A stretch of 34,745 bases of DNA from the NCBI GenBank assembly GCA_031292385.1, contig JARLHE010000031.1, forward strand, positions 1 to 34,745. Direction: 5' to 3'. Both the position numbers and the translations under genes were made by a program. Positions within the stretch are counted from its first letter, which is position 1. Each line of letters starts with the position of its first letter. This DNA is from Oligoflexia bacterium. GTDB taxonomy: Bacteria > Bdellovibrionota > UBA1018. Below the pieces are notes generated by a model. That model was not told the DNA's origin. It ran no database searches and saw only the letters and a list, made by a program, of their open reading frames with translations. Below, piece by piece: positions 27,977 through 34,745 of this stretch.

Positions 27977-28398
27977 TCCAATCCTCCGGCCGACCCTTCG
28001 GCCGAATCGTCTTCGGGACGCTGGAACGAATGAATCCAGCGCAAATCTCCTTTGCGAGACGAGTAAAGAAGCCCCAGGCCCGCAAGCCCCGATATCGAGA
28101 CAATCGCCAAAAGAGCGCGCAGAGCCACGGCTCGATCACCGTTCGCGTTTCGCATCACGCCTGCGCAGGGAATCAAAATCAAAACCAACGCCGTCAGCGT
28201 CAGTGTCGCATTCATCCCCAAAAAGAAGCGGGCATTAATTCGTTGACCAAGTTTGTCGCGTGAAGGAGGCGCTGGCGGCGAGGCCGGCCCCCGTTTCGAT
28301 GAAACGAGGCTTGAAATCAACGCCAGAGTCGCGGGGATTCCCAACGCGATTAAGGCGGATAAAAATACGATGTAATAAATGGCCCAACCGCTCGGCAT
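27973..28398 (-). CDS. nuoA: NuoA-like first gene of the second complex I set
   Basis: A 141-residue protein with three hydrophobic helices (about 5-31, 58-80 and 88-112). Position at the head of the set and a residue-for-residue match of the second helix to the other NuoA (RFFLGMNATL to RFYLVAILFL) identify it. The functional markers are lost: the ECG loop becomes a Pro/Ser-rich loop (39-47), and D69 and E71 become T69 and L71. A polar tail of about 25 residues follows the third helix. It lies about 20 nt downstream of the predicted start of a good sigma70-type promoter and is read away from mfd. Confidence 0.85.
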   Translation of the reverse strand: MPSGWAIYYIVFLSALIALGIPATLALISSLVSSKRGPASPPAPPSRDKLGQRINARFFLGMNATLTLTALVLILIPCAGVMRNANGDRAVALRALLAIVSISGLAGLGLLYSSRKGDLRWIHSFQRPEDDSAEGSAGGLE

Positions 28399-28425
28399 TC
28401 TTAGCTTGTTCCGCCTTGTGTCGAA

Positions 28426-28454
28426 AGGTTACTGAACTAAAAATGGCGTGTCAA
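28426..28454 (-). promoter_or_regulatory. Predicted promoter of the long nuo transcription unit
   Basis: On the minus strand a consensus -35 TTGACA (28449-28454) is followed after exactly 17 nt by TAACCT (28426-28431), which keeps the first two and last bases of the -10 consensus. The start point would fall near 28420, giving a leader of about 20 nt before the nuoA-like ATG at 28398. It is the only strong promoter-like site I found upstream of the minus-strand genes. Confidence 0.55.
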
Positions 28455-28469
28455 GGCAAGCAGTTGCGA

Positions 28470-28495
28470 GTGACGTAGTTCGAAAACTATGTCAC
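28470..28495. promoter_or_regulatory. Inverted repeat in the mfd / nuo divergent region
   Basis: GTGACGTAG at 28470-28478 and CTATGTCAC at 28487-28495 form a 9-bp inverted repeat with one G-T mismatch and an 8-nt spacer. It overlaps a weak rightward promoter candidate (TTGCGA at 28464-28469, TATGTC at 28488-28493, 18-nt spacing), which would place the mfd start point within a few bases of its GTG. It could be an operator for mfd or for both directions, or a hairpin in an mfd leader. No T-run follows, so it is not a terminator. Confidence 0.35.
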
Positions 28496-28505
28496 CTTAG
28501 GGTCT

Positions 28506-31500
28506 GTGGCTACTCGGCGCTCGAGCAGCGGAATCGACATCATTTGCCGGTCGTTAAAAGAACTTTCGGCGCCGGTCCGCGTCCACGGGGCCAATGGCTC
28601 TGCCCAGGCGCTGATCGCGGCGCGCCTAGCCATACAGGATCGGACTTCGGGGGGAACCCCTTGGATTTTCATTGTTCAAGATGACGACTCGGCGGCTGAT
28701 TTCGCATCCGATGTCGAATCGCTTTGTGCCGTGATCCGGGAGACAAACGCAGGCCCAGTCGAAATCTGCCATTTTCCTACGTGGGAAATGTCTCCGTTTT
28801 CACCCGTCGCACCCTCGATTCGCACCCGTTTGGCGCGGCTTGGCGTCCTGAGCGACATTTCTCAAGGAAAGACCCCGGCCATCACGATCACGACGCTTCC
28901 CGCGCTCGTCCAAGCAACGCTTCCTCGCGCCGCGTTCCTGCGTTTTTCGGTGCCGCTTGCCACGGGTGAGGACGCTGGGTCACGAGAAGCTCTTGCAGCC
29001 CGATTGATCGAGGCGGGTTACCTCAGAGTAGATCCCGCGGAAGACCCGGGGACCTTCGCGGTTCGCGGCGATATCATTGATGTTTTTCCCCCCGACCGCG
29101 AGCGCCCGCTTCGAATCGAGCTCTTTGATACGGTCATCGAGCGAATTAGGGAATATGATCCCGCCTCCCAGCGCACGCTCTCGGGTCCCGAATCCGATTT
29201 ATCAAAAGCCTTTCTTCCCCCTGCGCGGGAGGTTCTGGTGAACGCTCAGACTTCGGGGCGCCTCCGGGAGCGCCTCAAAGAACGCGCCGATGACACGGGC
29301 GTTTCCCGCTCGGTTCGAGATCCGGTGCTTTCATCGGTACAGCACTCCGCCTATCCGGAACACAGCGATATCTGGGCCAGCTATGCCTATGAAAAGGCCG
29401 AAACGCTTCTCGACTACTTAGGCGGAGCGGCGCGGATCGCATGGGTCGACGAAATGGGCGGCCAGCAGAGTTGGGATCAATTCCTGGACGAGCAGAAAAA
29501 ACTTTGCGCGGAAGCCCCGGCCGCGGGACTGATCGCGCCGCAAGTCGATCAGGTTTTTCTTTGGACTCCCGCGGTGGACGGCGCCATCCGCGCAGCGAGC
29601 CGGCTTTATTTAGATCGAGTGCAGCTCACGACCGCCGAGGACATCCCGACCCAAGAGACCGAGGCGGAACCACAAGAAGCCCAAGAAGAATCCGTTTCAA
29701 CCCATCATCGCGTTTTTGTCCGGGGAAACCAGGATCTCGCCCAGGGAAGCAGATACTCCCTGGGGCAGCTCGAGCCGAAGTTCAGACTTTGGATGAAGCA
29801 AGGGTTCCGCATCATCGCGCTGGCCTCTACCCAAAGCCAGCTTGAACGGATGCGGTTTCTTTTCGAAGAAAACGGCCTCACCGCGCACACGGAGCCATCG
29901 CTTCCTCCGACCCCAGGCCTTATCGTTCTGAAAATCGGCTCGATTTCAGAGGGTTTTCGCTGGCCAGCCGAAGGGCTCGTCATTTTAAACGAAAGCGAAG
30001 TTCTCGGCGCCAAACATAAACGCACGCAACGCCGGCAATCGAATGCCGAAAGCGGCTCCGCCGCTCGGGACTGGTCCGGGCTTCAAGCCCTCTCCGACCT
30101 CGGCGTCGGGGACGCCGTCGTGCACGTGGACCACGGCATCGGCCGCTACCAGGGACTGGTCCGTCTTGATCTCTCGGGCGCGCCGATGGACTTCCTGCTG
30201 CTCGAGTACGCCAACAAGGACAAACTCTACCTGCCGGTCTACCGGCTCAACGTCATTCAAAAATATGTCGGAGCGGGCGAATCCGTCGCGCTCGACAAAC
30301 TGGGCGGCCAGCAATTCGCTAAAACCAAAGAAAAGGTCCGCGAAGCGGTCAAAAAGCTCGCGATCGACCTGATTCAGCTTTATGCCGAGAGGAAAATCCG
30401 TCCCGGAATCCGCTTTTCGGGACGCGACGCCCTCTTTCAGGAGTTTGAGGCCAAATTCCCGTTCGAAGAGACGCCGGATCAGATCAAGGCCATCGACAAA
30501 ACGCTGGAAGACATGGAATCCGGCCGCGTAATGGACCGCCTCGTTTGCGGCGATGTGGGTTACGGAAAAACCGAGGTCGCCATGCGCGCGGCTTTCCGCG
30601 CCGTGTCCGACGGCAAACAGGTCGCCGTCCTTGTCCCGACCACGGTGCTCGCGTTCCAGCACGACCAGAGCTTTCGAAACCGCATGAAAGACTACCCGAT
30701 CCAAATCGACTCGCTTTCGCGCTTCAAAAGCGCGAAGGAGCAAAAACGGGTTCTCGCCTCCGTCGCGTCCGGAAAAGCCGACATCGTGATCGGCACTCAT
30801 CGTCTTTTGTCGAAGGACGTGAAATTCCACGACCTGGGACTGGTGATTGTAGACGAAGAACATCGTTTCGGCGTCGAACACAAAGAGCGGCTGAAAACCC
30901 TGAAAATCAACACGCATGTTCTCACGCTCACCGCGACGCCGATTCCCCGCACGCTGCACCTGGCGCTCGCGGGCCTTCGCGACATCAGCCTGATTCAAAC
31001 TCCACCCGTCGACCGTCTGCCCATCCGCACTCATGTCGCGAAATTCGACGAAGGGCTGATCAAGCGCGCCATAGAATTCGAACTCTCGCGCGGCGGCCAG
31101 GTTTTCGTCTTGCACAATCGCGTTCAAACCATTCAGGAGCTCGCGAACCGCATCCACGAGCTCGTGCCGAGCGCCAGCGTGAGCGTCGGCCACGGACAGA
31201 TGTCCGAGGGAGAGCTCGAAAAGGTGATGGTCGATTTCTACCAGGGAAAATCCAACGTGTTGGTCTGCACGACCATTATCGAGTCGGGACTCGACGTGCC
31301 CTCGGCCAACACCATCATTATCAATCGCGCGGATTCGCTGGGCCTCGCGCAGCTCTACCAAATTCGGGGACGCGTGGGCCGCGGACAGCAACGCGCTTAC
31401 GCCTATCTTCTGATTCCCGCCGAGGGCGCCGTCACCGGCGACGCCAAACGACGGCTTGAGGTCATCCAAAAATTCGTCGAGCTCGGCAGCGGCTTTTCCG

Positions 31501-32108
31501 TGGCCTCACACGACCTCGACATACGAGGCGGGGGCGATCTTCTCGGGGCCCAACAATCGGGACACATCGCCGCGGTCGGGTTCGATCTTTATACCGAGCT
31601 TCTCGAAGAGGCGATCACCGACCTGTCCCACCGGCAAAAGACCGGAGAAGAGCCGGCCGTTTCGTCGCACGAACCGGAAATCAAAGCGCCTTTCGCGGCC
31701 TATCTCGGGGAAGACTACGTTCCCGACATTCATCAGCGCCTGTCGCTCTACCGCCGCTTCTCCGCGGCGAAAGAGGAGGCGGAAATCGACCGATTGGAAG
31801 AAGAGCTGTTGGATCGATTCGGCCCGCTGCCCGCCGAGGCCCATCATTTACTGTGGATGATCCGGGTCAAGCTTCTGCTGAAGAGAGCAGGTATCGAAAT
31901 TTTGACGGTCGGCCCCGAACGCGTGTCGATGGTGATCGGCCGGGGAGGGAAGCTGGATCCCGCGCGCACCATCGCGCTCGTGGCGAGCCAGCCCTCGAAA
32001 TACCAGCTCACGCCCGACTCGAAGTTCGTCGCTCAAATTCCGACGGGCAGTTTGCGCGACCTCTACTTCGGCCTCGAAGCCCTCTTGAGGGGCTTGTCGG
32101 TCACATAA
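28506..32108 (+). CDS. mfd: Transcription-repair coupling factor Mfd
   Basis: DNA translocase that removes RNA polymerase stalled at lesions and recruits UvrA. The 1200 residues are slightly longer than E. coli Mfd (about 1150). The UvrB-like N-terminal half is followed by the RNA polymerase-interacting (CarD-like) domain at about 530-600 (GDAVVHVDHGIGRYQG), then the RecG-like motor with Walker A G682 to T689 (GDVGYGKT), the DEEH box at 783-786 and TATPIPRTL. A TRCF-type C-terminal domain follows. The start is GTG: the in-frame TAG at 28476 excludes an upstream start and no near alternative follows. Only AGGG precedes it. It is divergent from the nuo unit and 20 nt before the parvulin gene. 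Confidence 0.97.
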   Translation: MATRRSSSGIDIICRSLKELSAPVRVHGANGSAQALIAARLAIQDRTSGGTPWIFIVQDDDSAADFASDVESLCAVIRETNAGPVEICHFPTWEMSPFSPVAPSIRTRLARLGVLSDISQGKTPAITITTLPALVQATLPRAAFLRFSVPLATGEDAGSREALAARLIEAGYLRVDPAEDPGTFAVRGDIIDVFPPDRERPLRIELFDTVIERIREYDPASQRTLSGPESDLSKAFLPPAREVLVNAQTSGRLRERLKERADDTGVSRSVRDPVLSSVQHSAYPEHSDIWASYAYEKAETLLDYLGGAARIAWVDEMGGQQSWDQFLDEQKKLCAEAPAAGLIAPQVDQVFLWTPAVDGAIRAASRLYLDRVQLTTAEDIPTQETEAEPQEAQEESVSTHHRVFVRGNQDLAQGSRYSLGQLEPKFRLWMKQGFRIIALASTQSQLERMRFLFEENGLTAHTEPSLPPTPGLIVLKIGSISEGFRWPAEGLVILNESEVLGAKHKRTQRRQSNAESGSAARDWSGLQALSDLGVGDAVVHVDHGIGRYQGLVRLDLSGAPMDFLLLEYANKDKLYLPVYRLNVIQKYVGAGESVALDKLGGQQFAKTKEKVREAVKKLAIDLIQLYAERKIRPGIRFSGRDALFQEFEAKFPFEETPDQIKAIDKTLEDMESGRVMDRLVCGDVGYGKTEVAMRAAFRAVSDGKQVAVLVPTTVLAFQHDQSFRNRMKDYPIQIDSLSRFKSAKEQKRVLASVASGKADIVIGTHRLLSKDVKFHDLGLVIVDEEHRFGVEHKERLKTLKINTHVLTLTATPIPRTLHLALAGLRDISLIQTPPVDRLPIRTHVAKFDEGLIKRAIEFELSRGGQVFVLHNRVQTIQELANRIHELVPSASVSVGHGQMSEGELEKVMVDFYQGKSNVLVCTTIIESGLDVPSANTIIINRADSLGLAQLYQIRGRVGRGQQRAYAYLLIPAEGAVTGDAKRRLEVIQKFVELGSGFSVASHDLDIRGGGDLLGAQQSGHIAAVGFDLYTELLEEAITDLSHRQKTGEEPAVSSHEPEIKAPFAAYLGEDYVPDIHQRLSLYRRFSAAKEEAEIDRLEEELLDRFGPLPAEAHHLLWMIRVKLLLKRAGIEILTVGPERVSMVIGRGGKLDPARTIALVASQPSKYQLTPDSKFVAQIPTGSLRDLYFGLEALLRGLSVT

Positions 32109-32128
32109 CGTTAAGTTACTCTTAAGCG

Positions 32129-32953
32129 ATGAAGACAAGAAAATCCGTCCTGACCTTGGGCCTTGCTGTATTCGCCGTTGCTCACGCCGCAAACGCGACC
32201 GAGCTTGCTCGCGTGAACAACCAAGTCATCACGCTCGAGGAATTCAACAAACAGTACCAAGAGTCGCTGAAATTCTTTCCCGCCGGCGCCGCCCCTTCGA
32301 AAAAGGCGATGCTCGACGAAATGATCAAGCGCGACCTTGGCGTGCAAGAAGCGAAAAAAGAAGGATTGGATCGCGACCCGATCGTGATGGACCGGATCAA
32401 CACCGTGCTTTTCCAGTCGCTGGTCGAGAGAAAGCTCGCGAAGACTTTCGAGAACATCACGATCTCGGATGAGGAGGCTCGCGAATTTTACGACAGGAAC
32501 CCGGAAATCCGCACCAGCGAGATTTTCGTGGCCGTGAAGCCGAAAGCCAAGCCGGCGGAAGAGCAGGCGGCCCGCGCAACCATCCAGAAAATTTATGATG
32601 AACAGATTCGCCCGGGAAAAATCTCGTTTGCCGAGGCCGCGCAGCGCTTCTCGCAAGATCCAAGCGCGCAATCCGGCGGCGACCTGGGATACCAGACCAA
32701 AGACCGCGCCGACCCCACTTACTATGCCGCGGCAGTGGCCCTTAAAACCCCGGGGCGCGTCAGCGGAATCATCCGTTCGCCCTATGGCTATCACATCATC
32801 AAATTGACCGCGATTCGCCCATGGGATGAAACCGACCACAGCCTGGTCAAAAGAGTCCTCGTCGAGCAGCGCCGCACCGAGGCTTTCGTGCGGTATATGG
32901 ACGGCCTCCGCGCCCGCGCCCGGGTCTCGATCCAAAGCGAATTGTTGAAATAG
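32129..32953 (+). CDS. Secreted parvulin-type peptidyl-prolyl isomerase
   Basis: A 274-residue periplasmic foldase candidate. Residues 1-23 are a signal peptide (KTRK, hydrophobic core, AHAANA cleavage site with no lipobox cysteine). A SurA/PrsA-like helical N-region (about 24-125) follows, with a VNNQVITLEEF stretch. The PpiC domain spans about 128-231, marked by FAEAAQRFSQDPSA, SGGDLGY and SPYGYHIIKL. Such proteins speed prolyl isomerisation and chaperone outer-membrane or secreted proteins. It lies between mfd and a SurA-like gene in the same direction. I give no gene symbol because several families share this layout. Confidence 0.92.
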   Translation: MKTRKSVLTLGLAVFAVAHAANATELARVNNQVITLEEFNKQYQESLKFFPAGAAPSKKAMLDEMIKRDLGVQEAKKEGLDRDPIVMDRINTVLFQSLVERKLAKTFENITISDEEAREFYDRNPEIRTSEIFVAVKPKAKPAEEQAARATIQKIYDEQIRPGKISFAEAAQRFSQDPSAQSGGDLGYQTKDRADPTYYAAAVALKTPGRVSGIIRSPYGYHIIKLTAIRPWDETDHSLVKRVLVEQRRTEAFVRYMDGLRARARVSIQSELLK

Positions 32954-33042
32954 CGGCTAGGCATGGCGCGGTGCGCCGCAACGGACTTTGAATCTCCGGC
33001 CAGTTCTTGCCGAATCGCGATGAACTATGCGATGAACGAGTC

Positions 33043-34107
33043 ATGCATTTCTTTCGTTTTCGCCACTTTTCCGCTGCCGCTGCTTCTCTCGGGCTTCTAG
33101 GGGGACTCGGTTTTTCATCCTCATTTGCCGCAACGGAAAAGGCCCCGGTTCCAAGCCCACAAGCGGCTTCGCCAAGCTCAGCCGTCATCGACCGTCTTGA
33201 AGCTTCGGTCAACGGCGCGCTGGTTTTGCAATCGGACATAGCTCAGTTCCGAAAAACGCTGCGCCTGCGCCAGCAGCTCGATCCGCTTTTCACGGGGACC
33301 GTCGTCGCGAATGAGGGCGCCAGCGCGAGCAACGACGCGATCGTTCAATTCTTGATCGATGAAAAAATCATCTCGCAGCAATTTCCCGTGACCGAAGCCG
33401 ATGTCGAGCAGGAAATTAACTCCATCCAATCCAACAACCACATCGATCGGAACTCGCTTAAAGCCGCGCTTCACGACCAGGGTTTTCGCTTCGAAGACTA
33501 CTTCGAGCTGATTCGCTCGAGCGCCAGCAAGCGCAACCTCATCGACCGCGACGTCCGTTCAAAAGCGACCGTCACGGACGAAGACGTCAAAAACTATTTT
33601 CTCAATCACTACTCCCAGGACGCGGGCGGCGAACGCAGCTACTCGATCCAGATCATCCTGGTTTCCCCGAAAAGCTACAAAACCGTCGGGGCCGCGCATG
33701 ATGTGGCGACCAAGGCCTTGGCGGAAATCAAATCCGGCGATTCCTTCGATGAAGTCGCGAAGCGGGTCAGCGACGATGCCTCGGCGAACTCGGGCGGTGA
33801 CCTGGGCTCCATGACCGAAGATCAGATGTCGCCACTGGTACGCCAAGAGGTGAAACGGCTCTCGGTAGGACAAGTCAGCCCCGTCATCGGCAACGGCAAG
33901 TCCGGGTTCATGATCGTCAAGCTCGTGGACGTGAAAACCGGCGAAAGCGCGCGACTGATCAAGCTTAAGGATGAAATCCGCCAACAGCTGATCGCGACCG
34001 AATACCAGCATCAGATTCAGCTCTGGCTACAGCGCCAACGGCAAGCTTCGTTCATTCATATTGCCGGACAGCCGAACATCCTTGGTATTCCCGGATCGTC
34101 TCCTTAA
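33043..34107 (+). CDS. surA: SurA-like periplasmic chaperone with one parvulin domain
   Basis: A 354-residue chaperone for outer-membrane protein folding. I take the ATG at 33043 because it gives a proper signal peptide (about 1-30, ending SSSFA); the frame is open upstream only to a TTG. The N-domain begins with IDRLEASVNGALVLQSDI, the usual SurA start. One parvulin domain spans about 198-297 (SYSIQIILVS, FDEVAKRVSDDASANSGGDLG), and a C-terminal helix follows. E. coli SurA has two parvulin domains, so this is the shorter form. The gene is 8 nt before pdxA, the same neighbour as in the E. coli surA-pdxA operon. Confidence 0.88.
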   Translation: MHFFRFRHFSAAAASLGLLGGLGFSSSFAATEKAPVPSPQAASPSSAVIDRLEASVNGALVLQSDIAQFRKTLRLRQQLDPLFTGTVVANEGASASNDAIVQFLIDEKIISQQFPVTEADVEQEINSIQSNNHIDRNSLKAALHDQGFRFEDYFELIRSSASKRNLIDRDVRSKATVTDEDVKNYFLNHYSQDAGGERSYSIQIILVSPKSYKTVGAAHDVATKALAEIKSGDSFDEVAKRVSDDASANSGGDLGSMTEDQMSPLVRQEVKRLSVGQVSPVIGNGKSGFMIVKLVDVKTGESARLIKLKDEIRQQLIATEYQHQIQLWLQRQRQASFIHIAGQPNILGIPGSSP

Positions 34108-34115
34108 GGCGGGCG

Positions 34116-34745
34116 ATGAAAACAAAAACTATCCTGGTCACGCCGGGAGATCCGGCGGGGATCGGGCCTGAGATCACCTGGAAATCTCTTTTTAAAGCCA
34201 AGTACGCGGCTTCACGCCGACATCGTTTCGTTTGCGTCGGAGCGCTTGCCCCGTTTCTGAAAAAAATGAAATCGCGCGTGCTCGCGATTCAAGAGGAAGA
34301 CCTTGAACCGGCGCGCCTGGCAAAGCTGCCACGGTCGAAAATCTTAATCTTGCCGGCCCCCGAGCAAGCGCCCTCGCCAGGGCTTCTGCTCGAGGGCTAT
34401 CAATGTGGCTGGGCCATCAAGAAGTCCGTTGAGCTCATTCAGGCCGGCAAGGCCGCAGCTCTGGTCACGGGGCCCATCAGCAAAGAGCGCCTTCGAGCCG
34501 GCGGATTCCACTACTCAGGACACACGGATTTTCTAGCCGACCTTTGCGGCATTACCCAAGCCGACGGCGGAGTTACAATGATGCTAGCCAATTCGCGGCT
34601 TCGCATCACGCTCGTTACCGTCCATATCGCGCTGAAGGATGTCCCCGCGGCGGTCACCGAGCAAGCATTGAGCCGGGCGGTGCTTCAGACCGCCGACTCA
34701 TTGCGGCGCTGGTGGGGTATCCGTTCGCCGCGGATCGGTGTTGCG
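34116..34745 (+). CDS. pdxA: 4-hydroxythreonine-4-phosphate dehydrogenase, cut by the window end
   Basis: NAD-dependent enzyme of the DXP-dependent pyridoxal 5'-phosphate pathway. The first 210 codons are present and open to the window edge. Visible signatures are TPGDPAGIGPE at 9-19, LVTGPISK at 116-123, the metal-binding His in GHTDFLA (H136) and a second His at 170 in VTVHIALKDV. The region before GHTDFLA is about 30 residues shorter than in E. coli PdxA. AAGG precedes the ATG. The gene follows surA by 8 nt, a known conserved pairing. Confidence 0.95.
   Translation, partial: MKTKTILVTPGDPAGIGPEITWKSLFKAKYAASRRHRFVCVGALAPFLKKMKSRVLAIQEEDLEPARLAKLPRSKILILPAPEQAPSPGLLLEGYQCGWAIKKSVELIQAGKAAALVTGPISKERLRAGGFHYSGHTDFLADLCGITQADGGVTMMLANSRLRITLVTVHIALKDVPAAVTEQALSRAVLQTADSLRRWWGIRSPRIGVA

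Noticed and set aside
18452..28398. Second complex I set as a decayed pseudogene cluster
   Set aside because: All eleven frames are full length with tight 4-nt overlaps and good ribosome sites, and every Fe-S cysteine is kept. Decay would be expected to break frames and cysteines as well.
32954..33042. GC-rich short hairpin (GGCG-CGGTG-CGCC) between the two parvulin genes
   Set aside because: The stem is only four base pairs with no T-run, and it is as likely to be chance in GC-rich DNA.

Overview
The window comes from a Gram-negative, respiring bacterium of moderately high GC content. It carries a complete bacterial complex I operon and periplasmic SurA-type chaperones, and the genes are densely packed with many 4-nt start/stop overlaps. 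A large GYF-like/TPR membrane protein with short Thr-x-Met motifs is the kind of protein I associate with the Bdellovibrionota/Myxococcota side of the former deltaproteobacteria. That placement is a weak inference; nothing here fixes the phylum.

Layout. (1) Positions 1-315 hold no convincing gene, only a possible leftward promoter. (2) From 28398 down to 316 everything is on the minus strand, so transcription order is right to left: an 11-gene complex I paralogue set nuoA-B-C-D-H-I-J-K-L-M-N (28398-18452, here called Nuo2), then a complete 14-gene set nuoA to nuoN (18417-4915, Nuo1), then a GYF/TPR membrane protein, seryl-tRNA synthetase (serS) and a tRNA-Ser(UGA) that starts 3 nt after the serS stop. 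Gaps in the whole array never exceed about 52 nt. (3) A 107-bp divergent intergenic region carries a good leftward sigma70-type promoter and an inverted repeat. (4) On the plus strand are mfd, a secreted parvulin isomerase, a single-parvulin SurA-like chaperone and the first 210 codons of pdxA.

How the parts work together. Nuo1 looks like an ordinary NADH:quinone oxidoreductase: all Fe-S ligands, the quinone-site His/Tyr/Asp of NuoD, the acidic NuoH loop and the lysine/glutamate proton-path residues of NuoA, K, L, M and N can be read directly. Its NuoG is unusually short (468 aa).

The most interesting system is Nuo2. It lacks the NADH module (no NuoE, F or G), like other 11-subunit complex I relatives. 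By eye alignment against Nuo1 it has also lost the quinone-site residues of NuoD (His to Pro, Tyr to Pro, Asp to Ser), the acidic quinone-to-membrane path in NuoH, NuoA, NuoJ and NuoK, and almost every charged proton-transfer residue in NuoL, NuoM and NuoN. Yet all eleven reading frames are intact and translationally coupled, and all twelve Fe-S ligand cysteines for N2, N6a and N6b in NuoB2 and NuoI2 are kept. This pattern suggests a maintained complex I-shaped assembly with an electron wire but neither a canonical quinone site nor a canonical proton pump. I know of no described complex with this combination, but I could not search databases.
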